64,000 nt of DNA from Brienomyrus brachyistius (lineage: Eukaryota > Chordata > Actinopteri > Osteoglossiformes > Mormyridae). A model generated the notes under the pieces. That model searched no databases. It was not told the origin of the DNA and worked only from the letters and a program-made list of their open reading frames with translations. The translations under genes and the position numbers were made by a program. The stretch spans positions 17,497,519-17,561,518 of the forward strand of contig NC_064539.1 of NCBI RefSeq assembly GCF_023856365.1, written 5' to 3'. Positions 1-59,785 of the stretch are shown piece by piece (the first letter of the stretch is position 1; each line of letters opens with the position of its first letter).

Positions 1-2870
1 ACTCTGACATCAGGATTTTTTATGTATCATGGAACAGTGTATGTGCCATACAAAACCTCAGGCAGAAAGGCAATTAAAAAAAAATACACGAGGCAAAACC
101 ACTCACACCAGAAGATTGGTCAAGTTGAGTGCAAACTGGAGCATCCAGACCAGAGTTCTGCCTCTGGTTGTTGGAGCTGATTATCGCAGGGGTTACCAAA
201 GCCAAGTACCTACAACCCTCAGGATAGAGCCTCCTTTTTACAGCATCCTCAGCAATAACGGAAGGCCAATGCAAATATTACGTATAATTAATACTGTGTA
301 TATAATTTCGGAATTCACCCTGTACAGCAAGAAGAGTTTTATTCTTTTTTAATTCGTTACACTGGAAAAGGTTTATGCTATGTGGAGTTGCATAGAACAC
401 ATGGGGTTTACAGAACGTCTGTGCAGGACTTTGGAGGTTTAGAGCCACGAGTGCACCGGGTAGAACTCGAGGCCGCTCCGTCTGACCGAAACTGATCCTG
501 ATTGCAGCTCCAGGCCCAAGGCCTCGCATTCAGAGAGCGAGGCAGCGCTTCATCTTGCCATGTCACACACATCCCCACCCCGACGCGGGCGGAGTCCAGG
601 CCGCGTCCTTGTGGATGCGGACCCGGGCCGACCGAGGCGACGTTGTGCATGCTGTCCCTTAGCTGGGCGATGGAAGACATTATTCTGTAGTTGTGATACA
701 ACACACCTGCCGTTGTACATGTTCTGCACATGCCCACTATGTGGCCACGTCATGTATCGTGGTTAGCTTGCAGCATTTACTGTCTGCTTTTATAATGTTT
801 TATTGTATATCATAATTATTATTACTGGTAGTATTTTATTGGAAATAAAAGAAGTCCTCTTTTTGTATTGTTTGAATTTTAAAAATTTGCTTAGCTGTGA
901 TTGTTCTGGAGTTAGGGTTGGAAAGACGAGAAGCTTGTTTGTCAATTGTACAACCAGTAACGGAGCTGATGTTTGAATATTTTTACGTCTGTATTAGACA
1001 TTTTCTTTGCAAATCTATTGTTCGATTGAATTGTAAATGAAATAAAAGATGGTACACATCCGTCATTGTATACAGCTGGCACCATCGTTAGATGGACTTA
1101 CTGCTCATTTTTATGACATAATCAGCTATATTTAAATATATAAAATATAAAAAAATAAATATAATTTAAAACAAAAAAAAAAACTTTTCAGGAAAGTGGG
1201 GTATGCCCAAATTAATGATTTTTATTCCATTTATTTCTTTTTTCTTACCACCTGTGAAGGTTTTTGATTTTGCATTTTGGATTACAATGCAAGATGGCCT
1301 CTGGCTTGTGTGTTAAAATGTGGCACATAGAAAAAAGAGTGGATTATTTTTGTTAAATGTTTGCTCTAGCACTAACAGGCCTGTTTTCCTGTATGGAGCA
1401 GAACGGTAATATGAAATAAAAGGAGACTGCAGTATCTGAAATGTATTTGCATGCATAAAAATAAAGATGCAAAAAAGTTCATGCCAGTGTAACTGCGTCT
1501 GTCGCTCTGTGTACATTACATTCTTATGGGCTGCAACTCACCTGTTGTTTATGTATAACACGGGCATCTAGTGGTTCAACTCGGTACTGCAAGTACTGTG
1601 TCGCTTCATTTCTCCAGCAAGACGGGATCAAGCAGTTTCTGGGTTTGTAGAACATCTTCCCACAGTTCTGAATAAAAGGAAGAATGACTTGATTTGCATT
1701 TTTACCACTGATGATATAGCTACTGCTACTTTAACTTTCATGTTTCATAAACTGACCACCGATTTCTTGAATTCCATAAACATAAAAAGCAAGTTATCAT
1801 TAAACCTATTTACAGTACATAGGGAATTAAACAACAAAATGCCAATTACACACCTAGGCGTGTTGGTTGTCATCCTGCTTAACAAGTCATATATCACACA
1901 AAACTGCATTATATGAACCGTGTTCACCGAAATTAGCATCACTTCAGTTGCCAAGAACATTAATGTTTAACTTCCCAACCCCGGACGCCTCAGTTGGAAC
2001 TGACTCCTTACAACCCCTTTTATACTTCAGCAGTTTAATGCGCAGGAACCATTTTGATTCCCCGTCTAAATGTAAACGTAGTTTTAATGTAATCATATAT
2101 TATTAAAGAACCAAGTATTAATCTTGCGAAATATAAAATGTTATACGTTGTGTTTTATGGCTATGATGTAATCCAAAAACAGCAATCTCAGGCAGCATTA
2201 CAGTGTGAATGATTCAAAGTACTACAGTAACAAGGAGTACACTGATATATTTCCTATTGTTAATTTTTAAATGAAACTGGTACAGCTTGTATACCTTATT
2301 TATTAGGTACTGCATGTACAAATTTAGCAGCCCGTCGTGGTTTTAATGTGAACTTGTTGCCCCAGAAATGTTAAATAGGTTAAATAGCGATCGCGCGCCG
2401 CTTTTGCATGTATGCATAAAATCAAAGTGAGCGACTGTTTACTTTTTTTGTCAGACTTTTAAAAGTTAAGGCCCACCAGGCTCAGGGAAAAATGTAAAAC
2501 TATTATCGTGCTCAAATTCTCTTGTAGTTTATTAAACACAAACATTTCAAAATGGTTAGTTCAGTGCAAGTGGCATGATTTAAAAAATATATAAAATAAT
2601 ATGTTAAAATTAAGAAATAAATGGCGTAAAACAGAATAAGAATTATTAATTATTATTATTATTACATATACCAGAAATGTGGCCCTGATTTGTGCAATAT
2701 TCACGAAAAACTGACAGGCGGAAGCATTAGCCCTGGTGGTAAACACATAGAAATACCTTTCTTATGTGGATACGACAGCTGCCCGCAAAGGCCAAGTTTG
2801 GTGTGGAACATTAACGTTTAAAACACATGTTCAGCACTGGAATAAAGGAGCATATAATCTGACAATTACC
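1..2870 (+). other. AT-rich flank, possible 3' UTR tail of an upstream gene
   Basis: No convincing coding exon. AATAAA signals at 844-849 and 1041-1046 are followed by T- or GT-rich sequence, as at the end of a plus-strand 3' UTR; other AATAAA-like strings occur to 1.47 kb. The identity of any upstream gene cannot be read from here. Confidence 0.3.
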
Positions 2871-3960
2871 CCGCATGTACTTCGGCTATGCGAAGCGTCC
2901 TTTGCGGGGTGCGCATGCGCACTTCCAGGGGTTCGGTTTGTGTTTACAGCCGCCCGACCACTGTAATGTAGCGCAATGTTATGACAGCCCTTTTCGGAAT
3001 TAAAAGCTCTATACAGCAAACAGGTAGGACGTCCGAGAGCTCAATGTCGTTTCGTGCAGGAAATGAAGCTGTCCGTTACCACATAAGATAACCGTCTTTC
3101 TTCCTGTTAAAGAAGGGTTGTGTGTAGCAAGCAGCTAGGAGGGTAGCTAGCGACAAGGCTCGCCTGTGAGCCCAGGCCATGCAGCGCTCCCTCCGGCTGC
3201 TGACCGTCAGCACGGCTGCCGCAAATACCTTTGCCTTACGGGATTAAAATGTCGTCTGTGGCAAGCATTTTGGAGAGTGCTGTAAACTCGGGCCAGCCGG
3301 GTCGTGTGTGAGGTAAATGCGAAGGGGCTTGTCCGCCGTGTCCGTACGGGGGACCGTTGATTGTTCTCCTGCAGCCGAGCTAACGGGACCGGGCATGTGT
3401 GGAGGCATATGACCGGCTCTTAAAATGTCACTTTAGCAGCTACCGAGCTCCCCAAGTCACAGCATCGTCGAATAAATGGCCGTCACGTAGTGCTTTTAGC
3501 AGCCTGACAGAGGACCTCCGGCGCGGCCACCGACACAGGAGACATTTTCTTCCTCCGTTTCACGGTAGTTTGAAGGCAGATAATCCCATCTGAGGGCGAT
3601 TAAATGCCCCAAGTGTGATAACGGCCGACAGGCTGTGGTAGGTGGTTAACCGTTGCAGTAGGATGGGAGACTAACTATTCTCATTCGTAAACCAGTCTCG
3701 CTCCTTCGCCATTGTAGCACCGTGATTTCTGCACTCAGTCACCCCTGTACGATAAATATTCATGACCATGGCGTCGTGTGATTCAAAGTAATAATCGTTG
3801 GTAAATAACAGGACGACGTTTTTGCCAGTTTTCTCGACAGCCAGCATCTTTGCATAGGCAACCAGTGACGTAAGCGCTGTACGCGTGAGTTTGTCTGGTT
3901 ATTTGTGGGTACTAGTTAAAGCGCCCCCCCAGCTAGGGTGTCCCCGGTTCGGTATACACC
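2870..3960 (+). promoter_or_regulatory. rabgap1: CpG-rich block, likely RABGAP1 promoter and noncoding first exon
   Basis: GC and CpG content rise sharply against AT-rich flanks. A perfect NRF1 motif lies at its left edge. Good 5' splice sites occur at 3023-3024 (CAG|GTAGGA) and 3313-3314 (GAG|GTAAAT), either of which could end a noncoding first exon joined to the acceptor at 10997. Promoter and exon limits are inferred. Confidence 0.5.
2910..2921 (+). promoter_or_regulatory. NRF1 binding-site motif
   Basis: TGCGCATGCGCA matches the palindromic NRF1 consensus YGCGCAYGCGCR at every position. NRF1 sites are typical of housekeeping CpG-island promoters. Confidence 0.6.
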
Positions 3961-5435
3961 GCCGCCGCCCCTGTGTGTGCGGTTCACTCGAGGTTTTGGT
4001 CTGCATTTAATTAATCGATTAGAGGTGCAATAAAGTGTGTCTGTGCCCTGTGCTAATTTTTGCATGTATCTTATAATTTTGTTAGTCTGAGTTGCAGAAA
4101 ACGAGTGGCGTAATTGCTGGGGACAATCGTTTAGACTGATCAGCTTCTCTGTAATCTCAGGTTCAAACTTGTCGGTACAGTTTTGCATAGCTTAACAAAA
4201 ATAAACGCAAAAAGACCTCAATCGTCATATGTGAAACGTCAGTGTCTCAGATTTCCAAACCTCTGAGCAAGTCTACCGGCATTAAAAAATAAGTGGCAGG
4301 TTCTGCAGAGTTAAACTGATGCTACCGTAACGATGAAGACCTGTTGTTCAACAAAGCCAAGCCAACTTCCTGTCTAAAAGTTCAGCTCAACTACAGTACA
4401 ATGCAATACTATATGCAAATTTTTGAAAACGAAATGAGTTCCTTATGCCGGAAGTACTTCTTAAGTCACATGGATTGGGGTGGAGTTGCGTGCCTTTTTC
4501 CTCTGGCTGGTATCCATGGGCACACTGCACAGCTTTATGGCATAAACAATGAGGAAACATCACTGCCAGTTTTGCAGCTCTGAGGAGGAACAGGTCCATC
4601 CAGTGAGACCACTGGAGGGTTTTTTTTTTTCTTTTCAAGATGTGAAAGTTGCTGCCTCTGGAGAATACTGCCAGGTAACACCAGTAACTCCTGAGCAGAG
4701 ATCAGTACCACCTGACCTCACTGCTTAGTGGCACTGTGTCTCTTATCGCACTCGCCAGGCGAGTTCTTGGCTGCCAGTGAAAAGATGGCACTGTCTTTCT
4801 GGCAGTGAATTTGGCTTAAAAAAGAAGCTTCATCACCTCTTGTTTGCTGCTGTTTGGGTCTTTTTGAACATTGCATTTTCATTAGCTTCAGAACAAGGAT
4901 GGCTGTCATGAAATCTGAAATTGGTCATGTTATTTCAGTCTTTCCCAGTCTTTGTACTGTCATGACTCATCTTTCAAGCTGAGCTCTTCTCTTCCTGCAG
5001 TATCACAGCTCAGAAAACTGGCCTACGACAAGTTTTTTTGTCTTGAGAGGACAGCGATTGGAACGTGCTCATATTTTATACGTTCTCCTGCAGTGGGGCT
5101 AGTGTTCCAGTAGGAACAGTGCTCGGAAATATTAAACTTCAAATGTCAGTGGTGTTTTAATAGACTGTATGTCGTGCTAATAGGAAGCATCTACGCTTCC
5201 AGCTCATGTAGGGCGACACATGCTGCCAGACTGTTCCAGTTTGAGTTTTCAGTGTGAGGAACCATTGTGTGCAACCCAGCCCATGTGCTGTCCAGTCATA
5301 AGACCCTCTGCGTCATGGCTACTTCTGTACCTGCTGGCTTGCCTTGCGCTGAGTAGCGGTGTGAGGATTCAGGTTAAGAATTGGACTCTCCCCTTGAAGT
5401 CTGAATGTATGTCTTGGAAAATCACTTTGAAAAAG

Positions 5436-5635
5436 GGGATGGCATGGTGGTGCAGTGATGCGAACGGTTGCCTTACATTTCTGTGCCCCGGGTTTGAGTA
5501 CGCCTTGGCTCCGTGTGTGTGGAGTTTGCGTGTTCTTCCTGTGCTACTGTGGGGTTTCCTTGGGATATTCCAGTTTCCCCCCACAGTTCAAAAACATGCT
5601 GAGGTGAATTTAATTAGCCAGATTGTTCATAGTGT
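5436..5635 (+). mobile_element. V-SINE-like retroposon
   Basis: A degenerate tRNA-like head with A-box-like GGTGGTGCAGTG and B-box-like GGGTTTGAGTACG is followed by a core GTGTGGAGTTTGCGTGTTCT (from about 5516) and CCCCCCACAGTTCAAAAACA. This is the arrangement of fish V-SINEs with the conserved central domain. Family assignment is from memory. Confidence 0.6.
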
Positions 5636-7945
5636 TTTTCATCTTGCTATTTTTGAAGGATTTAGGTTAAGTGTATTTCAAGTGTATATTTAGTAGAGGT
5701 GTAGTGGTTCACAAAACTCATGGTTTGGTACAGACCTCGGTTTTGGATTCACAGCTTATCAGTACAGCACGGAAAAACAGAATTTGCTCTGAAATTGCTA
5801 AAAACTGCAAACACAATTAGGAACAGCTGAAGATCATAGGCAATGCATTTGTAAATGTGTCTGAATAAAACCTAAGAGATACTTGTCTGCACAATGTAGA
5901 AACAAGTAAAATAAAAAAAACTATAATACCATAACAATCATCTAGATTGCATGTTCTCTACTTCCCAGTATGGCTGCATATCTGTAACGATAAACACCCC
6001 TATAGCCAATAGTTATTTTTCAGTCTGAATTTACTGGCAAAAGCTCCTTAAATGGCAGAGGGAGACTAACTCGCTGAGGTTGTTTTTGCCTTCTTCTGGT
6101 CATTTGGATGATCTCATTTCAAATGAGTTAGCACTTGTGTTTTCAGCAGCATATCTGAGTTCAGTAGATTAAACACAGCTTAGGTATTTTCAACTACACT
6201 CGCTCTGGTGTTGGTGTAATATATTGGAAAACCGAAATGTTCCCAAACCATCAATAATAACTGACTGTTACCAGCATTAGCCATAAGCAACTCAGGAGTT
6301 TTTTTTCTGTGCTTAACATCTACCTGTGAATTTAAGTTCTGCTCATTTCAGTAAATATATTCATTCATTTCATTTTGTGTACTGAACTGAAAATGTTGCA
6401 CCAATGGAAGCATGATAAATGCATGTACTTGTACAGTCCTAATACCTAATACTAAAATGACATATTCAGATGAAATGTGGCTGCATACATTCAATTAAAA
6501 AAAAAGAAAAGAAAAACTAATTATCATTATTTTGTCAAGTTTCGGTTTTGAGCGGGGCCCTCTAGAGGATGGGACTTGGTGTGTCCACACTCGTTCTACC
6601 GCTCTAATGATACAATTCGTGGCTGGAACTGTTGGGAAATCATGAACTGTTGTCGTGCTTGTGCTGATTTCTGCACCATCAGTCCTTTCTGTTCAGTTCC
6701 TCTCCCACACTGCAACTTAAAGTACTTCAGTTTTCTGTCACCAAGGTAATGTGCAAATCTAAGTTGGCACATCTGAAAATCTTCAGTTTGAAAATTCCAG
6801 TTGTGAAACATCACATAGCAGCTGTTTAGTGCTGGTTGTTTATACGCTATTTTTGCCATGTTACTTCAGTGTAATACAACATCATCTTAAATTCACCTTG
6901 CAATCGTTTTGTTATGGGTTCTAGCATTCTCTAGCATTGGGGACACATCCCACTTGTGTGCTGCTCTCAGAGCGAAGTTACGTATAGCTTTTCCTGGGTT
7001 TCCTCCACGTGGTGCAGAGAACCCCAAGAACCTCGAATGGCTGCTGCTGTGTGTGATGGTTAACATGAGGTTTCCTGTTAGCTCTCTGAAATTGGCCAGC
7101 AACAGTTGCATGAAGGTTTCTGTCACTGGGGTCAGCTTCTGTCTCAAAAACCTTTTTCCTGCCTCTAAATGTAGGCATGCAAGCTTTACTTTAAAGGGAT
7201 GCATGTCGAAGCCACTCTCTTGGCTTCCCTGCATGGTGAAGGAATGCTCCCTCATGGGGCAAATGCAAGCTGCAGTTGTGCATTCATCTGCTTTGCTGGA
7301 TAAGGGAAGTCTGCCATGTGGTTGTTCTGTGTCACCTGCATATCACATGGAGAACAGGTGGTTGTACCTGCCAGCAAGTTGGCCAGATGTAGTCAGCCTG
7401 CTTCAGTAGCGATTATGAGTTAGATTTTGTGTCATGGTGTAATGCACTAAACCTGTGATATCCATTATATCATTTTATCATGTCTCGTTTTGTGCACGCT
7501 GCAGAATTGGGCTAGCATATTTACAGCCCGGATCTGGTGTAGTGTAACATGTCTCATGCTGGTCTTAGGCTGCAGCACTGTTCACACCCCATGGGTCCTG
7601 TGGTCTTTAAGTTCAGGACTGAGCTTCTCACCCGTTGAGCGTTACGAGGCTGAGATTTCTGGGTCTGTCTGCATAGGTGAATGTGAAGGCGGGCTGTGCA
7701 TAGCTGCTTGCACCCCACTGGGCCCTAGTGAGTCGCCCAGTGTCTGGGACGAGGGCTAGCTCTGCTCTGTGACATCACATCTGTGGCTTGAGATTATCTG
7801 CCATTCCTACTTTGTTTCCTGAACTCCATCAGCTCTTTTCTGTCATGTTTTCCCAGCTGATTCTCAGTTTTCTGTCACATATTTTTAACATTTATTTCTT
7901 AATATCCCAGACTCAGTATAAAACAGTATTTTAAAAATATAGATG

Positions 7946-7964
7946 TATGGATGGATGGATGGAT
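7946..7964 (+). repeat. (ATGG)n microsatellite
   Basis: About five tandem ATGG units in the 5' UTR intron. Confidence 0.9.
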
Positions 7965-8292
7965 GTTCTGGTGCCAATTTGTCAATACACAGATGTTCCC
8001 TTAAAGTTGTTGCTCAGATATGAAATGTTTTTGAATGTTAAACACGAATCAGAATACTGTTTAGATGTCCAGTGCATATCATTTCAACATGCTAACTTAA
8101 TTTTTTTATTCAGTCTTGCAGATACTGTTCCATTGCAGCTAGTATAATTTGATCATTAAAAACACTGAGACATTTATTCTTTATTACATGCAAAAAAGTG
8201 CAGTACGTCAACATTAACATTGAATATTCTCTTTATGATCATAAATGTTAATTACTGTTACACATGCACATTTCCATTATATGTGCACATTA

Positions 8293-8591
8293 CAGACAGT
8301 CTCCAGGTAATGAGCCCGATTCATTTCCTAAGTCTGTCTTTAAGTTGAATATGTAGGTAATAATAATTAATTATACAGTAATAATTAAAGTACTTGAAGT
8401 ACTGTACTCTACCTTGAGCTGACGAACCACTGAAGCCATGCAGTGTTTTGTCACGAATCTCGCAATGTAGTGCGTTTGTTATTATGAACCATTGTTTTTA
8501 ACCTGACTTTTTATATAACAGGCTTTATACCTGTCCGTTCCTAAGTATGAGTTCTCTGTAAGTTGAACATTCATAATGCTAGGACTGCCTG
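8293..8591. mobile_element. pogo/Tc1-type MITE with TA target sites
   Basis: The ends are imperfect inverted repeats: CAGACAGTCTCCAGGTAATG at the left and the complement of CATAATGCTAGGACTGCCTG at the right. The element runs CAG...CTG and is flanked by TA on both sides, the pattern of Tc1/mariner-pogo insertions. It is 299 bp with no coding capacity. Confidence 0.6.
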
Positions 8592-9893
8592 TACTTTTTT
8601 GTATGTACAGTGCCTGGTTTGAATTAATTTCAAGCGTATGATTTATTCAAGCTGTAATGCAAAGCGGGAGATTAATTTTAAAATTTATTGCTGCCTGTGC
8701 CACTAGGTATTATTAAAATCCTATTCTCACCTGTAACATAAACGTAAAAGTACACATGAGTAAACTAGAATGCTTTGGTTAAACTTTGGATTGGTGATCG
8801 GTGCATTGTGTGCTGTTTACTCGTGAGTGAAATGAGGCTGTAGACACAACAGGGGGTGGGACTGTTATGCTGTCAATTACGGGCTGATTCATTCCCCTTC
8901 CTGTTGGTTAACATTCCCCTTCCGACTTAAACAGGCAGCAGATGACAACATGCGCTGATTTCACCATCCTGGGTTTCAAAACATTGGTGCATATTTATTC
9001 AGTTGTTTTCATTTTCAACTAGCATCTATAATCAGTTCTGCGGATGATTGGGCTTGGATTAGATGCTAATAAAGGCAAATAGTCCAAGAAGGTAAAAAAA
9101 AACAACAAACTTTACATTACAAACTTTACAGTAAGGTTACTTTTTAATTTTTACTTACAAATCCTTATGATGGATATGGGGCAGGGAGCAAAGAATTTCA
9201 TCATAACAGCGTTGTGTGTAAGTGGCTGTTCCTTGCTTTTAGGAAGTGTGAACGGTGCCCACTGCTTTCGCAGGCAGGTTCCTCTGGTTCCCCTGGGCTT
9301 CGCTGAGGGGGGGCGTGGTGTGGCTGCGAGGCGTGGGATGTTTTTACATGGATTCAGAGTCGCCACCTTCATTGCATTGTTCATCCCACTTCCTGTCCTG
9401 CGAGCAGTTAGACCTCAGATCCTCCAATCAGTCACTTTCCATCCTCACTCAGTGGCTTTGTATCGATTCCCTCCACTTCCCCTGTGTTGGTAGTTCTGTA
9501 AGTGTAATGTGATCTTTTGATGGAGTGAGAACTGCTGGCCTCGGTGGTTTCCTACATGGTTCCGGGTGCCAGGGCTCCGTCAGACTGTGGCTGCACTTCC
9601 CACCTCCTGGTTCCCCTTCCCATCCCTCCATTTGGTAGCCAGCTTCACTGATTTGATTGCAGGTTTTTTTTTGTTTTGTTTTGTTTTCTTCCTGTGGCAT
9701 GAATCGCATGCCTGTCCAGTGCCAGTCAGAGACTTCCCTGCAGGGGGCGGAAGGGGGGCCTCTGGGGGAGGGGAAAGAATCAGACATACAACCGCTGTCA
9801 CTCGCAGACTGTGTCCCTGCACGGCAAAGGATCGTCGCGCCAGTGAGGGAGAGAGAGAGTGCTGCCCGTGACAGTCACACAGGGGTTGGGGTT

Positions 9894-9910
9894 GGGGGGG
9901 GGGGGGGGGG
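9894..9910 (+). repeat. poly-G run (17 nt)
   Basis: Seventeen consecutive G preceded by GGGGTTGGGGTT, able in principle to form a G-quadruplex. Confidence 0.85.
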
Positions 9911-10997
9911 AGCAGGGATGCCATGTGCCTAACCGGTCCGAAGCTAAGAGAATCGCCAGCATTAGGGTCCCTTAGCTGCTTTTGATGAACACTTCAGGAG
10001 AAGCAGGGAGACGTGCTGTACTTGCAGTCTGCTGGATGCCTAATAGTAATAAACCCAGTAATAATTAATAATAGTAAACAAAATAACAGCAAAAATAATA
10101 AACTGTATCGATAGTAATATACCAGAAATAGTGTGGGATCAATGATAATAAACATAGAAAGCAGAAGTAGCAGTTTCTATGTATTTTTTCTATTGATGTA
10201 CATTTTATTTTGTGTTTTAATTTTGTTATTCTTTTTTGTTTTGTTTTGTTTAGTTTTGCTTTGCTGTTATCATTAAAGTAGATTAATAGTAGACCGATTA
10301 GAAATTGGTAGCTTGGGGCTCACTGCCCCAAAAATGTTAGTTGAAAATGTCATTTCCAGCATTACTTTATAGTGCTTTTAATTATGTGTTTTCTACTCAT
10401 GGATTGTGTTAAAATGTTGCTTTATTTTTATTCCATTAAGAAATGTGTATTACTGTCTTATTGTTCTAAAGATTAGAATCTTCCGTTAGAGTTGATTGAT
10501 TAAGATGCTTGTGAAGATGCCTTAAGGTTAGGATATTGGATGCGCCATAGCAACAGGAATATGAGTACACCCACTGGCCCGCCCATGTGACCACGCAGCC
10601 AGCCGCTTCCTCATCTTCATCTTCACCGTCTGCTTGCATGGGGCTTTTCTTTTGTGCTGCCATTACATCACATTTTTCAATCTGACGAACGTGGCAGCTC
10701 CTGAAACGAGAGACCCAACCGCATAAAGACGGGGAGACGTAGCGGCCCCATCCTTCCCCCCCCACCCCCCCCCCCCACCCACGAACACACTCGGTAGGCC
10801 CCTCGCATTGCTCACGGTGTGCTCACCTCCAGACCTGGTCGCAAAACGCGGCTTCTGGAGATTCCCAGACACATAGACCATGAGGCCCTTCCTGGCAATG
10901 GCTGAAGATCCAGTATTCTAACCTTAATCGTAGCAGTGATGTCATGAAGTATACGGAGAGCCCCCGCTAAATGGCTTTTTATGGTTTTGTTTTCTAG

Positions 10998-11049
10998 GTG
11001 GTTTTAATAATTTAGCCCCCATTCATGTGCTGCGCTTGGTTTAGCAGTC
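10998..11049 (+). other. rabgap1: 5' UTR part of the first coding exon of RABGAP1
   Basis: A pyrimidine-rich acceptor ending TTTTCTAG at 10997 precedes the start codon by 52 nt. The exon boundary is inferred from this signal; the noncoding first exon is assumed to lie in the CpG-rich block near 2.9-3.3 kb. The stretch contains an upstream ATG (see the uORF entry). Confidence 0.6.

Positions 11050-11057
<8 letters not shown>
11025..11057 (+). promoter_or_regulatory. Upstream ORF overlapping the RABGAP1 start codon
   Basis: ATG at 11025 opens a 10-codon frame that ends at TGA 11055-11057, overlapping the main ATG (11050) in another frame. Its context is weak (T at -3), so most ribosomes would scan past it. 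If it is in the mature mRNA it would lower RABGAP1 translation. That role is inferred. Confidence 0.4.
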
Positions 11058-59265
<48,208 letters not shown>

Positions 59266-59488
59266 CTAGAGGGAGGGGCCAGGCCGAGCGAGGCTGCCAC
59301 TGCAGTGCCCCCTCTCCTACCCCCCCCCCCCCCCCTCCACGCTCACTCCCGGGACCAGAGTGGATACTCAACGGGGTTTTTAAAAAGGACAATATTCTTA
59401 GGGTACAACAACTCCAGACGACAAGATGTACTTAAAATTAAAAAGGCTTTAACTTTAGCGGAGTCAATATACTACTGATTATTTAAAA

Positions 59489-59651
59489 CAGTGTTTCTCA
59501 GCCTGGTCCTGGACCTCCAGAAAGTCCAGGTTTTTGCTCCCTGCTAGACAGTCCCCCGTTTTGCTCCCTCCCAGCTTCCAACCTACCGTGAGCTGGGATG
59601 GACCAAACCTGGACTACTGGGGCTCCCCAAGGGCCGGGTTGAAAAACGCTG
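59489..59651. mobile_element. hAT-type MITE with intact 8-bp target-site duplication
   Basis: 163 bp, running CAGTGTTTCTCAGCCTGGTC to GGGTTGAAAAACGCTG, with inverted-repeat ends. It is flanked on both sides by the identical 8-mer ATTTAAAA (59481-59488 and 59652-59659), the mark of hAT transposition. It has no coding capacity and serves here as the reference copy for the other fragments in the window. Confidence 0.8.
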
Positions 59652-59689
59652 ATTTAAAAGGTAAGGATGTGGCTGTGGAGTAGCCAGGA

Positions 59690-59785
59690 CTGCTCTTACC
59701 ACTGAGGAGGGCACTCCACCTGCTCTTACCACTGAGGAGGGCACTCCACCTGCTCTTACCACTGAGGAGGGCACTCCACCTGCTC
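59690..59785 (+). repeat. 30-bp tandem repeat, three units
   Basis: TGCTCTTACCACTGAGGAGG plus GCACTCCACC is repeated three times without change, in the presumed RABGAP1 3' UTR. Confidence 0.95.

Larger units (their letters stand above)
3961..10997 (+). other. rabgap1: 5' UTR intron of RABGAP1 (inferred)
   Basis: No coding exon recognised. It contains a V-SINE-like element (5436-5635), a short ATGG repeat (7946-7964), a pogo-like MITE (8293-8591), a run of 17 G (9894-9910) and a C-rich tract (about 10758-10778). The long frames here lack homology that I recognise. Confidence 0.5.

Noticed and set aside
5220..5693. 157-codon plus-strand frame
   Set aside because: It runs through a V-SINE-like element and lacks protein homology that I recognise.
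6893..7409. Overlapping 166-codon plus and 120-codon minus frames
   Set aside because: No recognisable domain, no splice or promoter context, and both strands are open, so probably chance.
10466..10765. Minus-strand frame with an acidic stretch (GEDEDEE) and an acceptor-like TTTCAG upstream
   Set aside because: It might be an antisense exon, but I know no matching protein, and no downstream partner exon could be identified.
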